64,000 bases of DNA. Source: CATQHL01 sp965242895 (GTDB lineage: Bacteria; Actinomycetota; Acidimicrobiia; Acidimicrobiales; CATQHL01). This document shows, piece after piece, positions 44,415-54,187 of the stretch. The position numbers and the translations under genes were made by a program. Positions within the stretch are counted from its first letter, which is position 1, and every line of letters starts with the position of its first letter. The stretch covers positions 1,922,001 to 1,986,000 of the forward strand of contig OZ251507.1 in assembly GCA_965242895.1 (NCBI GenBank), written 5' to 3'. The notes below the pieces were generated by a model that ran no database searches, was not told the DNA's origin, and saw only the letters and a list, made by a program, of their open reading frames with translations.

Positions 44415-46574
44415 TTATTTGTCAGTAGGTGTGTAGGTTTGGGTTTCCCATGTGGTAGTGCTGCTGATTGCGCCGGTGGTGTGTACATCCCAACAGCGTA
44501 TGTCGCCTGTGGTGAGGAGGCCGCATTGGTGGTCGTAGCCTGCGCTTACGGCGGTGAAGGGGTCGCCTTCCTGGAGGATGTATCCCCCCAAGTCGCCCCA
44601 GCATTCTATGTTCTTGTCGGAACGGAGACCGCAGGTGTGGGTGCCTCCTACGCTGAAAGCCGTGTATCCTTTGGGATCGGTTCTGATGCTGTCGGGGTAA
44701 ACGCCTGCTCTGGTGTATCCGGTCGAAGGGTCTTGAAAATATCCCCAGCATATGAGTTTTTTGTCGTCGCGCAGTCCGCAGGCGTGCCGGCGGCCGGTTT
44801 GGATTTCGGTGAACTCTCCCGCTGGAGGTTCCAGTACCTTTGGCCGGTGGTCCCACCTGGAGTCAAGGTCATTCCAGAGTCTCACCGCGGGGTCCCCCCA
44901 GCAGCGGGCGGTGCGATCGGGGCGCAGCCCGCAGGAGTAACCCCAGTCGTTCTGGATATCATGTGGGTAGCTGTCTTCGGGTGGTGGGTAGCTGTCTTCG
45001 GGTGGTGGGTAGCTGTCGTATAGGATTCCAGTGGGAATCCAATTATAGGAGTAGCTTGCGCGTTGTTTGTAGAGAAACTGATGCCCGCCCCACCCTGCGC
45101 TGACGCTGCTGAGGGGTTCTAGAGGTGGAACGATTTTGCTGTGGGGGTAGAATTCTCCCCAGCATTCGATCTTGCCGTTGGAGTGCAGGCCGCAGGTGAA
45201 TCCTGCTGAGGCGCTGACTTTAGTGAACGTGCCTTGCGGCGGGCGCGTCTCGCCGTAGCGGGCGCGTCCCCAGCATTCCACGGAGCCGTTGGAGCGCAGT
45301 CCGCAGGCGTGATCTGTGCCGGAGGTGATGTTTGCGAAAATTCCGCTGGGGGGCTGAGACACGGGATGTTCCTTATCGAAACGGATGACGGGAGTAGAGT
45401 CAGTTATTTGGCGGACTTTATGCCATGCCCAGCATTCCACGCCCCCGTCCGGACGCAGCCCGCACATGTGTGAATGCGCTTTGCTTAATTTGACGTACTC
45501 TCCGTCGCTCAGTCGTTCGGGTTCGGGGAGTTCTTCCCCCGATAAGCTCCAGCATTCCAGACCTCCGCCCCGCAGAGCGCCGCACCCGTCGATAACTGTA
45601 GAATAATCGCCCAGCGCTACGGGGACAATCCTCCCCCCTGCTTCCCAGCATTCGTGACTCCCGTCAGGGCGCTTCCCGCAAGCGATTCCGCCACTGATGT
45701 TTATGGAGGCGAATTTCCCTCCCTGGGGGGTGATGTAAGGGCGGTAGTCAGGGGAGTGATTCGCCCAGCATTCCACAGAGCCGTCGGCGCGTGTTCCGCA
45801 CACGTCGTGGCGTCCGGCGGTGATAGAGGTGAACTTCCCAGGGGGTATGGCGTCCTGCCCTACTTCGGGTTCGTCGATGTCAGCGGTGAAGCGGGTGCCC
45901 CAGCATTCGACTGTTCTGTCGTTTGCTTGGATGCCGCATGTGAAGAGATCTGCTGCGGCTATGTCGGTATATTTCCCGTCGGGCGGGATCGCGGCGTTGC
46001 CGCGGGGAGTGGAGGACCCCCAGCACTCCACACGTCCGCTGTGGCGCAGCCCGCAGGCGTGTTCAATTCCAGCGCTGACAGCAGCGAATATTCCTTCGGG
46101 GGGGTCGTTTAGCACACGGTTATTCCCCCAGCATTCGATCCTGCCGGTGGGCCGCAGCCCGCAGGCGGCTTCCCGCCCTGCGGACACCTCTACGAACATC
46201 CCCCCTGGGGGTTCAGCAGCCTGCTGGGAGGAGTCCCAGTCGAGGTTCACGTATCTTTTTTCCTGTGCTAAGCTCCAGAACGTTTCGGAGCCTGTTTTCC
46301 CCCAGCGCCAGCATTCAGCGACGCCGCTGGCGCGCAGCCCGCACGTGTAACCCCACCCGGCGCTCACCGCCGCGAACCCGCCAGGGTCGCTTGCTGCTGA
46401 GGGCTCGGGGAATGCAAGAGTGGTGGACGTTGAATCAGGCGGTGGCGGAGGCTCCGTGTCAGTGGCAGCGTTTTTCACTTCCGCGGTGGCGCAGCTTGCC
46501 GCTGCGATCATCAAGAACAACCACACCCCGAGCAAGGAGGAGCGTAAGCGGGGAAAGAAGCCCATGCGCCTCAT
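44415..46574 (-). CDS. RCC1-like propeller lipoprotein, copy C
   Basis: About 719 residues from the ATG at 46574. A longer frame back to 46769 only reads through the previous gene. The N-terminus MRRMGFFPRL leads into a signal peptide ending Ala-Ala-Ser-Cys. A Pro/Ser/Thr linker precedes 14 Cys-bearing blades, and the C-terminus is like WETQTYTPTDK. One loop contains three near-identical SYPPPED units encoded by a short tandem DNA repeat. It starts 8 nt after the stop of copy D, so the two are co-transcribed. Confidence 0.88.
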   Translation of the reverse strand: MRRMGFFPRLRSSLLGVWLFLMIAAASCATAEVKNAATDTEPPPPPDSTSTTLAFPEPSAASDPGGFAAVSAGWGYTCGLRASGVAECWRWGKTGSETFWSLAQEKRYVNLDWDSSQQAAEPPGGMFVEVSAGREAACGLRPTGRIECWGNNRVLNDPPEGIFAAVSAGIEHACGLRHSGRVECWGSSTPRGNAAIPPDGKYTDIAAADLFTCGIQANDRTVECWGTRFTADIDEPEVGQDAIPPGKFTSITAGRHDVCGTRADGSVECWANHSPDYRPYITPQGGKFASINISGGIACGKRPDGSHECWEAGGRIVPVALGDYSTVIDGCGALRGGGLECWSLSGEELPEPERLSDGEYVKLSKAHSHMCGLRPDGGVECWAWHKVRQITDSTPVIRFDKEHPVSQPPSGIFANITSGTDHACGLRSNGSVECWGRARYGETRPPQGTFTKVSASAGFTCGLHSNGKIECWGEFYPHSKIVPPLEPLSSVSAGWGGHQFLYKQRASYSYNWIPTGILYDSYPPPEDSYPPPEDSYPHDIQNDWGYSCGLRPDRTARCWGDPAVRLWNDLDSRWDHRPKVLEPPAGEFTEIQTGRRHACGLRDDKKLICWGYFQDPSTGYTRAGVYPDSIRTDPKGYTAFSVGGTHTCGLRSDKNIECWGDLGGYILQEGDPFTAVSAGYDHQCGLLTTGDIRCWDVHTTGAISSTTTWETQTYTPTDK

Positions 46575-46582
46575 GGTTGTTT

Positions 46583-48898
46583 TTAGTTTAGTGTATGTGT
46601 ATAGGTTTGGGTTTTCCATGTGTAGCTGTTTGTGGTGATGTCTACATTTACGTTCCAGCAGCGGATGTCGCCTGTGGTGAGTAGGCCGCATTGGTGGTCG
46701 TAGCCTGCGCTTACAGCGGTGAAGGAGCTTCTTTCTTGGAAGGTGTTGTGTCCTGAGTCGTCCCAGCATTCTATGTTCTCGTCGATGGTCAGCCCGCAGG
46801 TATAGGTGCCTCCTACGCTAAAGGCAGTGTATCCTCTTGCGTCGGTTCTGATTCCGTCTGGGTAGAGGCCTGTTATGTCTTTGTACCCGGTCACGGGGGT
46901 CCAGGAGTATCCGAAACGCGGGTCTTGGAAATGCCCCCAGCAATAGATCTTCTTGTCGACACGCAGTCCGCAGGCGTGATGGCGGCCGGCTTGAACTTCG
47001 GTTAATTCTCCGGACATGTCTCGCAGTATTATCACTGGCCGGTCGCCCCGTCTGTCGGAGGGGATGCCCCAGCATTTAGCTACGCGGTCGGGGCGCAGCC
47101 CGCAGGAGTAACCCCAGTCGTTCTGGATTCCAGTGGCAGACCTTGTGGGTGTGTAGACTAGTTTGTGTCCGCCCCAGCCCGCGCTGATGCTGGTGAGGGG
47201 TTCTTGAGGTGGTGTGATTTTGCTGTGAGGGTAAGGGGTGTCCCAGCATTCGATCTTGCCGGTGGGGCGCAGTCCGCAGGTAAATCCTTCCGAAGCGCTG
47301 ATTTTAGTGAACGCTCCTGGCAACGGCTGCGTTGTGACGATGTGGCTGTGTCCCCAGCATTCCACGGAGCCGCCGGGTCGGAGCCCGCAGGCGTGCTCTT
47401 TGACGGAGGTGATGTCTGTGAAAATCCCGCTAGGAGGGTGCGCCACGGGGTGTTCCTCGTCGAAATGGGTATAGGGAAGGGGGCCAGTTTCTGGGCGGGA
47501 TTGATCTCCCGCCCAGCACTCCACGCCCCCGTCAGGGCGCAACCCGCACCAGTGCCAGTGTGGATACCATCTTCCTTCGGTCAATTTGACGTACTCTCCA
47601 TCAACCCACCGACTGGTCTCGGAGATTTTCTGTCCCGCAAGGGACGGAAGGCTCCAGCATTCCACGCCTCCACTCCTCAGAGCGCCGCACTTGCCGAGGA
47701 CGTAGGAGAAATCTCCGGGCGGGACCAGGCCGCCCGCTCCGCTTCTCCTCCAGCAATCGTGACTCTCGTCCAGACGCACCCCGCAAACGACTCCTATGTT
47801 GACGTTGATGGAGGCGAATTCCCCTTCCGGGGCTGCGAAGTAAGGGAATTCCCCTCCCGGAGCTGAGACGGGTTCAGGGATGGAATTGGGGGACCAATTC
47901 CCCCAGCATTCCACAGAGCCGTCGACGCGCGTTCCGCACACGTCGGTGCGTTTGGCGGTGATAGAGGTGAACTTCCCGGGTGGGATGATGCCCCGTCCCC
48001 CGGATTGTTCGAAGTTGGTGAAGCCCTGCCCCCAGCATTCGACTGTTCCGTCGTTTTTTCGGATGCCGCATATGAAGAGTCTCCCAGTGGCTATGTCGGT
48101 GTATTCTCCGTCGGGTTGGAGTGTGCCATTGCCGCTAGGGGTGGATGACCCCCAGCATTCTGCTCTCCCGCTGGAGCGGAGCGCGCAGGCGTGTTCAATG
48201 CCGGTGCTGACCGCTACGAATTTCCCCTCAGGTGGGTCGTTCAGCACTCGGTTGTTCCCCCAGCATTCCACGGAGCCGCCGGGTCGGAGTCCGCAGGCGG
48301 CTTCTCGCCCAGCAGACACAGATACGAACTTCCCATCAGGTGCTTCAGCGGCCTGCGGAGAGGGATCCCAGTCGAGGTCTAGTCGCTCCTTTTCCCATTC
48401 GAAGTCAAAAGATACGCCCGCACCGGGTTCGGAACCGGTTTCCCCCCAGCGCCAGCATTCCACGCCTCCGTTACCGCGCAGCCCGCAAGTGTAGCCCCAT
48501 CCGGCGCTCACCGCTGCGAATCCCCTAGGTGTCGGCGCCGCGGGCGCGTCGGGCAAAGGCAAGGGTAAAGCCAAGGTAGTGGCTGTGATCGGGGTCGGTG
48601 GAGTAGCACTTCGGGTGGTGGGCGTGGTCCCATTGCGTAGAGTAGTGGCTGTGACCGGTGGCGGGGGCGGCGTTTGTTTGGTGGTCGTCGTCGTTGGTGC
48701 GGCGCCCTCGGGAGGACGGCGCGAAACCGGGGGCGTGCGCGCGGGTTCCTCTCCAAAGGTGTCGTCTTGAGCGGCCGGGTTCGCGCAGCCCGCGGCGGCG
48801 AGCGTGAGCGTCAGCGTAACTGCGAACAGGCGACGCTTCCGCAGCAGGCGGCGCTTCCGTTGATAACAAAGTTCTGCTATGATGCAGTAATGATACAC
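46583..48898 (-). CDS. RCC1-like propeller lipoprotein, copy D
   Basis: 771 residues as read from 48898. The signal peptide (FAVTLTLTLAAAGC) starts only at ~28, so an alternative start between 48898 and ~48835 is likely, since the 5' end overlaps the AbiJ-like remnant. A Thr/Pro-rich linker contains TTTTKQTPPPPPVT-like repeats. There are 14 blades and a C-terminus like WKTQTYTHTLN. It is the first gene of a two-gene unit with copy C and has no protease in front of it. Confidence 0.86.
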   Translation of the reverse strand: MYHYCIIAELCYQRKRRLLRKRRLFAVTLTLTLAAAGCANPAAQDDTFGEEPARTPPVSRRPPEGAAPTTTTTKQTPPPPPVTATTLRNGTTPTTRSATPPTPITATTLALPLPLPDAPAAPTPRGFAAVSAGWGYTCGLRGNGGVECWRWGETGSEPGAGVSFDFEWEKERLDLDWDPSPQAAEAPDGKFVSVSAGREAACGLRPGGSVECWGNNRVLNDPPEGKFVAVSTGIEHACALRSSGRAECWGSSTPSGNGTLQPDGEYTDIATGRLFICGIRKNDGTVECWGQGFTNFEQSGGRGIIPPGKFTSITAKRTDVCGTRVDGSVECWGNWSPNSIPEPVSAPGGEFPYFAAPEGEFASINVNIGVVCGVRLDESHDCWRRSGAGGLVPPGDFSYVLGKCGALRSGGVECWSLPSLAGQKISETSRWVDGEYVKLTEGRWYPHWHWCGLRPDGGVECWAGDQSRPETGPLPYTHFDEEHPVAHPPSGIFTDITSVKEHACGLRPGGSVECWGHSHIVTTQPLPGAFTKISASEGFTCGLRPTGKIECWDTPYPHSKITPPQEPLTSISAGWGGHKLVYTPTRSATGIQNDWGYSCGLRPDRVAKCWGIPSDRRGDRPVIILRDMSGELTEVQAGRHHACGLRVDKKIYCWGHFQDPRFGYSWTPVTGYKDITGLYPDGIRTDARGYTAFSVGGTYTCGLTIDENIECWDDSGHNTFQERSSFTAVSAGYDHQCGLLTTGDIRCWNVNVDITTNSYTWKTQTYTHTLN

Positions 48899-49349
48899 CG
48901 ACGCAAAGAAAAAACAGACGAAAATGCATCTATCTTGGGCCAGAGCAAGCCTTCTACATTTACTGAACGAGAGGGGTTCGCACCGCCTTTACCTCAAATG
49001 CGTCTCGGAGAGTTAGATCTCCACTTTCGCCAGAAGTTGCTAATGTGTGTTCGCAGTATATTTCCGAGCATTCTTGCTGTGGAAAGCGTAGCTAGGGGTG
49101 CTGTCGGTTCTGATAAAATTTGACTCACTTGGGCAAGCTCTTGACGAGCTAGAGAAAACTGGCGTCCTCCCGCACAAGAATTTATACGAGTCTTTTCGTC
49201 ATATATACAAATACACAAATGATGAAGAAAGGATTAGGCATGCACTGATAAATGCCGACGAAAGCAAGGTTACGCTTGATGAAGCAGTTCTTATGTTCTC
49301 TATGTCGGCAGCAATAGCAGCTTATTTGGCGCAAAAAACTGTTCAATAG
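48890..49349 (+). pseudogene. Remnant of an AbiJ-like abortive-infection gene
   Basis: The first part (48890-49123) reads MIHRRKEKTDEN...FTEREGFAPPLPQMRLGELDLHFRQKLL, resembling the N-terminal domain of AbiJ-like proteins (FSExxG...LDxxLRxxL). A second part in another frame (49098-49349) reads SFRHIYKYTNDEERIRHAL...EAVLMFSMSAAIAAYL, like the C-terminal HEPN-like part (LYGYTSDxxGIRHAL...FML..S.F.NYL). The middle of the gene is missing and the frame changes, so it is decayed. It is the only plus-strand gene sequence recognised between the amidohydrolase and the remnant at 61 kb. Confidence 0.5.
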
Positions 49350-49384
49350 CAGAGTGTCTTGTGCTGGGCGGCGTGTTTTGGCGG

Positions 49385-51658
49385 TTATTGGGGTGTGGGT
49401 GTGTAGGTTTGGGTTTTCCAGGGGGTCGCGTCGTCGGGGGTTATTTCCCAGCAGTGGATGTTTCCGGTGGTGTGTAGGCCGCATTGGTGGTCGTAGCCTG
49501 CGCTTACGGCTGTGAAGGGTCCTGTTTGTTGGAAGAAGGCTGTTCCTTCGTCGTCCCAGCATTCTATGGCCCCGTCGCTGCGGAGCCCGCAGGTGTAGGT
49601 GCCTCCTACGCTGAGGGCAGTGTAGGTTTGCGGGCCGCTTGTTCTTAGCTCGTCGGGGTAGACGCCGGCTCTGGTGTAGTCGTAGTTTGTGCTTAACCCG
49701 TTCCCCCAGCATTCTATTTTCCCGTCTACGCGCAAGCCGCAGGCGTGCAGGCGTCCTGTTTCTATTTCCAGGAACTCCCGCTTGGGGGGATCTAGTATTT
49801 CCGGCCAGTAGGGTTGGTGTCGTACTACTTCTTCTCCGGGGTCTCCCCAGCATCTAACGGTGCGGTCGGGGCGCAGTCCGCAGGTGTACCCCCAGTCGTG
49901 GGCGATGTCGGCTAGGTATCTGGTGTTGTTAGGGGGGGTGCTGAGCATGGTCCCGTAGAGGAAGCGGTAACCCCCCCAGCCCGCGCTTACGCTAGTTAGG
50001 GGTTCGGTTGGGGGGAGGATTTTGCTTTGGGAGAAGACTTCTCCCCAGCATTGTATTTCCCCGCTGAGGCGCAACCCGCAGGCGTAATAGTCGGAGGCGC
50101 TGACCTTGCTGAACGCCCCCGCCGGGGGGGTGGCTCTCCCGTAGTATTCGCTTCCCCAGCAGGTCACTGTCCAGTCAGGGCGCAGCCCGCAGGCGTAGTC
50201 TTGCCCTGAGGTGATATCCACGAAAACACCCCCAGGGGTTTCCACCACGGGGTGATCATCCCTCCCTGACCAGCACTCCACTGACCCGCTGGGGCTCAGG
50301 CCGCATATGTGGGAATCGCTAACGGCGAGTTTGACGAATAAACTTTCGTTGATTCGGCGAGTCTCGGGGAGTTCATCACCCACTGTCCAGTCCGTCATGT
50401 TCCAGCATTCCACGCCTCCCCCGCGCAAAGAGCCGCACCCCGACGCGAACCCGCCCCTTTGGACCGTGAGGTAATCGCCGGGCGGTATGGGGAAGATTCT
50501 CCCGTTTATGCCCCAGCATTCGTGCTCACCGCTTGGGCGCATTCCGCAGCCGATTCCGTCGGTCACGTTGAATGTGGTGAATTCCCCCTTTGGGGGGGTG
50601 AGGTATGGATGATAATCGGGGATGGCGGGGTAAGGATCGTAGTCGGGGGAGAGGTTAGCCCAGCATTCGATGGAGCCGTTTTCCCGCTGGCCGCAAACGT
50701 CTCCACCTCCGGCGTCTATGTTGGCGAACGCCCCTGGGGGGATGACGCCTCGCCCGAAAGAGCCGTAGTCTTCGGTGAACCCTGTTCCCCAGCATTCGGC
50801 GGTGCTGTCTTGTTGTCTGAGGCTGCATGCGAAGATATCCCCAGTGGTCAGGTCGATGTATTTCCCCTTCGGTGGGGTGGCTTCGTTGCCTCTGGTGGTG
50901 GAGGTGCCCCAGCATTCTGTTTGTCCGTTGGGTCGGAGCGCGCAGGCGTGTTCGATGCCTGCGTTGATTGCTGCGAAGTTTCCTTCGGGTGGGTTGGTGA
51001 GGGCTTTGTTGTTTCCCCAGCATTCGATTAGCCCTCCGGGGCGGAGCCCGCAGGCGGAGTCGCGTCCCGCTGAGATGGTTGTGAAGATTCCTTTGGGGGG
51101 TTGGGAGGCTTGGGGGGAGTGATCCCAGGTGAGTTCGAGGACTTGTTTTTCGCCTTCGAAGTTGAAGAAGTCGTAGGGTGTTGTGATTGGGGGGTAGTAG
51201 TCTTTGCTGTGTTCGGTTCCGTTTTCTCCCCACCGCCAGCATTCGGCGGCCCCGCCGTTGTGCAGTCCGCATGTGTATCCCCATCCTGCGCTCACCGCAG
51301 CGAACCCTCTAGGAACTGCGGCTTGCGGGGGGTCGGGGATTTCCAGGATAGCGGGCGGCGTCGTCGGCGGGGGGGCGGGATCCATTGAGACATCCAGCCT
51401 GGGCGCGACAAGCGACACCGGGGTGGTGGACGTCGTCGGTGCCGCTGCCGGCGGGGCGGGGGGCGCGGAGCCGCTGCCCCCAAGGGTGGCCTGCGAAGCC
51501 GGGGCGGGGGGCGCGGTCGTGGCCGGGCGGGGGAACGAAGCGGAGGACGGGAGAGATGTCTCTTCTTCCCCCCCGCCGGCGGGGGTGTTGGGGGCGCAGG
51601 CGGCGAGCGTGAGCGCTAGCAGAACCCCGAGCAAGCGGACTCTCAACCTAGCGGCCAT
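49385..51658 (-). CDS. RCC1-like propeller lipoprotein, copy E
   Basis: About 757 residues from the ATG at 51658, which has AAGGAA about 9 nt upstream; a TTG at 51676 is the alternative. The signal peptide (MAARLRVRLLGVLLALTLAAC) has a lipobox Cys21. A Pro/Ala/Thr linker precedes 14 Cys-paired blades and the WKTQTYTPTPQ tail. Blades 7-14 and the 3' DNA are almost identical to copies F, G and the partial copy at the window end. Upstream is a short poly-Thr protease-tail remnant. Confidence 0.9.
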   Translation of the reverse strand: MAARLRVRLLGVLLALTLAACAPNTPAGGGEEETSLPSSASFPRPATTAPPAPASQATLGGSGSAPPAPPAAAPTTSTTPVSLVAPRLDVSMDPAPPPTTPPAILEIPDPPQAAVPRGFAAVSAGWGYTCGLHNGGAAECWRWGENGTEHSKDYYPPITTPYDFFNFEGEKQVLELTWDHSPQASQPPKGIFTTISAGRDSACGLRPGGLIECWGNNKALTNPPEGNFAAINAGIEHACALRPNGQTECWGTSTTRGNEATPPKGKYIDLTTGDIFACSLRQQDSTAECWGTGFTEDYGSFGRGVIPPGAFANIDAGGGDVCGQRENGSIECWANLSPDYDPYPAIPDYHPYLTPPKGEFTTFNVTDGIGCGMRPSGEHECWGINGRIFPIPPGDYLTVQRGGFASGCGSLRGGGVECWNMTDWTVGDELPETRRINESLFVKLAVSDSHICGLSPSGSVECWSGRDDHPVVETPGGVFVDITSGQDYACGLRPDWTVTCWGSEYYGRATPPAGAFSKVSASDYYACGLRLSGEIQCWGEVFSQSKILPPTEPLTSVSAGWGGYRFLYGTMLSTPPNNTRYLADIAHDWGYTCGLRPDRTVRCWGDPGEEVVRHQPYWPEILDPPKREFLEIETGRLHACGLRVDGKIECWGNGLSTNYDYTRAGVYPDELRTSGPQTYTALSVGGTYTCGLRSDGAIECWDDEGTAFFQQTGPFTAVSAGYDHQCGLHTTGNIHCWEITPDDATPWKTQTYTPTPQ

Positions 51659-51680
51659 TCCGTGTCTTTCCTTCAAGCCG

Positions 51681-51755
51681 CGGGCGCGGTTGCAGTAGTG
51701 GTTGTGGTGGTCGTAGTGGTCGTTTTGGGCGGCGGATGTTGTGGAGTTGCAGGGG
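51681..51755 (-). pseudogene. Remnant of a metalloprotease 3' end
   Basis: On the minus strand a Thr run (encoded by ACC/ACT/ACG) is preceded by a CCCTGCAACTCCACA match to the codons for PCNST that precede the poly-Thr tail of both full proteases. It lies directly upstream of copy E. Only ~75 bp remain, with the frame disturbed. Confidence 0.55.
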
Positions 51756-51769
51756 GCGTGTTTTGGCGG

Positions 51770-54073
51770 TCATTGGGGTGTGGGTGTGTAGGTTTGGGTT
51801 TTCCAGGGGGTCGCGTCGTCGGGGGTTATTTCCCAGCAGTGGATGTCTCCGGTGGCGTGTAGGCCGCATTGGTGGTCGTAGCCTGCGCTTACGGCTGTGA
51901 ATGGGCCTGTTTGTTGGAAGAAGGCTGCCCCGGCGTCGTCCCAGCATTCTATGACCCCGTCGCTGCGGAGCCCGCAGGTGTAGGTGCCTCCTACGCTGAG
52001 GGCAGTGTAGGTTTGCGGGCCGCTGGTTCTTAGCTCGTCGGGGTAGACGCCGGCTCTGGTGTAACTGTGCGGGGGATCGGTTTCCCCGCTGCGGAAGTTA
52101 GTGTTTCCCCAGCATTCGATTTTCCCGTCTGCGCGGAGGCCGCAGGCGTGCCAGCGGCCTGTTTGCACTTTCAGGAATTCTTTTCTGGGGGGATTCAGTA
52201 TCGGCGGCCAGACGTCGGCGTCTCTCCAGATTCTTTCTCCGGGGTCTCCCCAGCATCTAACGGTGCTGTCGGGGCGTAGCCCGCATGTGAAGCCCCAGTC
52301 GTTCGCGATGCCTCCGAAGTAGGAGTTGTACTGACTGCCTGTGGGGCCTGGCGCTTCGATGAAGCGGTATCCGCCCCAGCCTGCGCTGATGGTGGTGAGG
52401 GGTTCGGTTGGGGGGAGGATTTTGCTTTGGGGGAAGGCTTCGCTCCAGCATTCCACGTCCCCGCTGGGGCGCAGCCCGCAGGTGAAGTCGACGGAGGCGC
52501 TGACCTTAACGAACGCCCCCGCCGGGGGGGTGGCCCTTCGGTAGTATTCGCTGCCCCAGCACTCTACGCTCCAGTCGGGGCGCAGTCCGCAGGCGTGGTC
52601 GTTTCCTATGGAGATGTCCACGAAAACACCTTCAGGGGTTTTCGTTATGGGGTGTTCTTCTCGTTCTGCTATCGGTGTTGAGCATTCCACGTCTCCGTTG
52701 GGGTGCAGGCCGCACATGAGGTAGTCTCCCATGGAGAGTTTGATGAATACGCCTTGGGCGTCTCGGCGGGTTTCGGGGAGTTCTTCGCCCTCTGTCCAGG
52801 TGGACAGGCCCCAGCATTCCACGCCGCCGTTGCGTAGAGCGCCGCACGCTTCGCTCCAGTAACCTTCCCCTCCCCCGACTGTGAGGAAGTCGCCGTCTGC
52901 TACGGGGAATATCCATCCGTTTTTACCCCAGCATTCGTGTTTTCCATCTGGGCGCATTCCGCATCCGATTTCTGCGCTCACGTTGATGGTGGTGAATTCT
53001 CCTTTTGGGGGGACGAGGTAGGGGTTGTATTCGGGGTAGCGGTTGTCGTATTCTGGGGAGTACCGCGCCCAGCATTCGACAGTGCCGTTTTCTCTGAGTC
53101 CGCAAACGTCGTTGCCGCCGGCGTGGATGGTGGTGAACCGCCCGGGGGGGATGACGCCTCGTAAGGGTGGGTCGGAGTTTATGGTGAAGCCTGATCCCCA
53201 GCATTCGGCTTCGCCGTTTCCCGCTTTCAAGGCGCACGCGAAGTAGTCGCCGGTGGCTATGTCAGTGTATTCCCCCTCAGGCGGGGTGGTAGCGCTGCCG
53301 CGGACGGTGGAGGCGCCCCAGCATTCAGTGAGCCCGCTGAGGCGGAGCGCGCAGGCGTGTTCGATGCCAGCGCTCACCGCTGCGAAGACCCCTTCAGGGG
53401 CATCGGCGAAGGCTTGGTAGTTCCCCCAGCACTCCACTCGCCCGCTAGGGCGGAGGCCGCAGGCGGCGTCGCGCCCAGCGGACACGGCTACGAATGCCCC
53501 CGGTGGGGGTTGGGCGGCTTGGGGGGAGGAATCCCAGTCAAGTCCTAGTGTTGTTTTTTCCTGTTCAAAGTCCCAGGGGTTGCCCGCACGGTAGTATCGG
53601 GCTGTGCTCCAAGGAAACCCCATATCAGGTTCAGAGCCGTTTCTCCTCCACCGCCAGCATTCGGCGGCCCCGTCGCTGTGCAGCCCGCAGGTGTAACCCC
53701 ACCCAGCGCTCACCGCAGCGAACCCCCCAGCAGACGCCGCTTGCGGGGGGTCGGGGATGGGCAGAATAGTAGGCGGTGTCGTCGGCGGAGGGGCGGGGTC
53801 TGCTGAGATGTTAAGCCCGGGAACGGCGCGCAAGGTTAGAGTAGACGCCGGAGGAGACGTCGTCTGGGCGGTGTCAGCTGAATCGTTGACTGTAGGAGTG
53901 GCTTGCGAAATCGGGGCCGGACGCGCGGATCCTCCTTCCCCGATCCCTCCGCCTGAGGAGGGATCGGGGGCGCAAGAAGCGGCGAGCGTGAGCGCTAGCA
54001 GCACCCCGAGGGGGCGAGGCATCAGTTTGCTAGCGAGCCTTTGAGTGATCATTTCTTGCAGCTTAGTGTTCAT
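51770..54073 (-). CDS. RCC1-like propeller lipoprotein, copy F
   Basis: 767 residues from 54073; a shorter start (54052 or 54022) is possible because the signal peptide proper is PRPLGVLLALTLAASC. The linker holds Ser/Thr/Pro. All 14 blades are present, though blade 8 has Cys-Ser-Thr in place of Cys-Trp-Gly. It ends WKTQTYTPTPQ. Its 3' end is nearly identical to copies E and G. It lies 112 nt downstream of copy G. Confidence 0.9.
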   Translation of the reverse strand: MNTKLQEMITQRLASKLMPRPLGVLLALTLAASCAPDPSSGGGIGEGGSARPAPISQATPTVNDSADTAQTTSPPASTLTLRAVPGLNISADPAPPPTTPPTILPIPDPPQAASAGGFAAVSAGWGYTCGLHSDGAAECWRWRRNGSEPDMGFPWSTARYYRAGNPWDFEQEKTTLGLDWDSSPQAAQPPPGAFVAVSAGRDAACGLRPSGRVECWGNYQAFADAPEGVFAAVSAGIEHACALRLSGLTECWGASTVRGSATTPPEGEYTDIATGDYFACALKAGNGEAECWGSGFTINSDPPLRGVIPPGRFTTIHAGGNDVCGLRENGTVECWARYSPEYDNRYPEYNPYLVPPKGEFTTINVSAEIGCGMRPDGKHECWGKNGWIFPVADGDFLTVGGGEGYWSEACGALRNGGVECWGLSTWTEGEELPETRRDAQGVFIKLSMGDYLMCGLHPNGDVECSTPIAEREEHPITKTPEGVFVDISIGNDHACGLRPDWSVECWGSEYYRRATPPAGAFVKVSASVDFTCGLRPSGDVECWSEAFPQSKILPPTEPLTTISAGWGGYRFIEAPGPTGSQYNSYFGGIANDWGFTCGLRPDSTVRCWGDPGERIWRDADVWPPILNPPRKEFLKVQTGRWHACGLRADGKIECWGNTNFRSGETDPPHSYTRAGVYPDELRTSGPQTYTALSVGGTYTCGLRSDGVIECWDDAGAAFFQQTGPFTAVSAGYDHQCGLHATGDIHCWEITPDDATPWKTQTYTPTPQ

Positions 54074-54187
54074 TTTGTAAAGTGCGGCACTCCGGTCTGG
54101 TGGTTTTCAGTTTATTAGATAGCGGTTAGTTATTCAAGTCATTCTAACAAGCGCGTTGGCGCGTTCTGATGTTGTTTTCAATGGTTT

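Noticed and set aside
46575..46769. N-terminal extension of RCC1 copy C
   Set aside because: The extra residues are an out-of-frame reading of the end of copy D; the signal peptide begins at the ATG at 46574.
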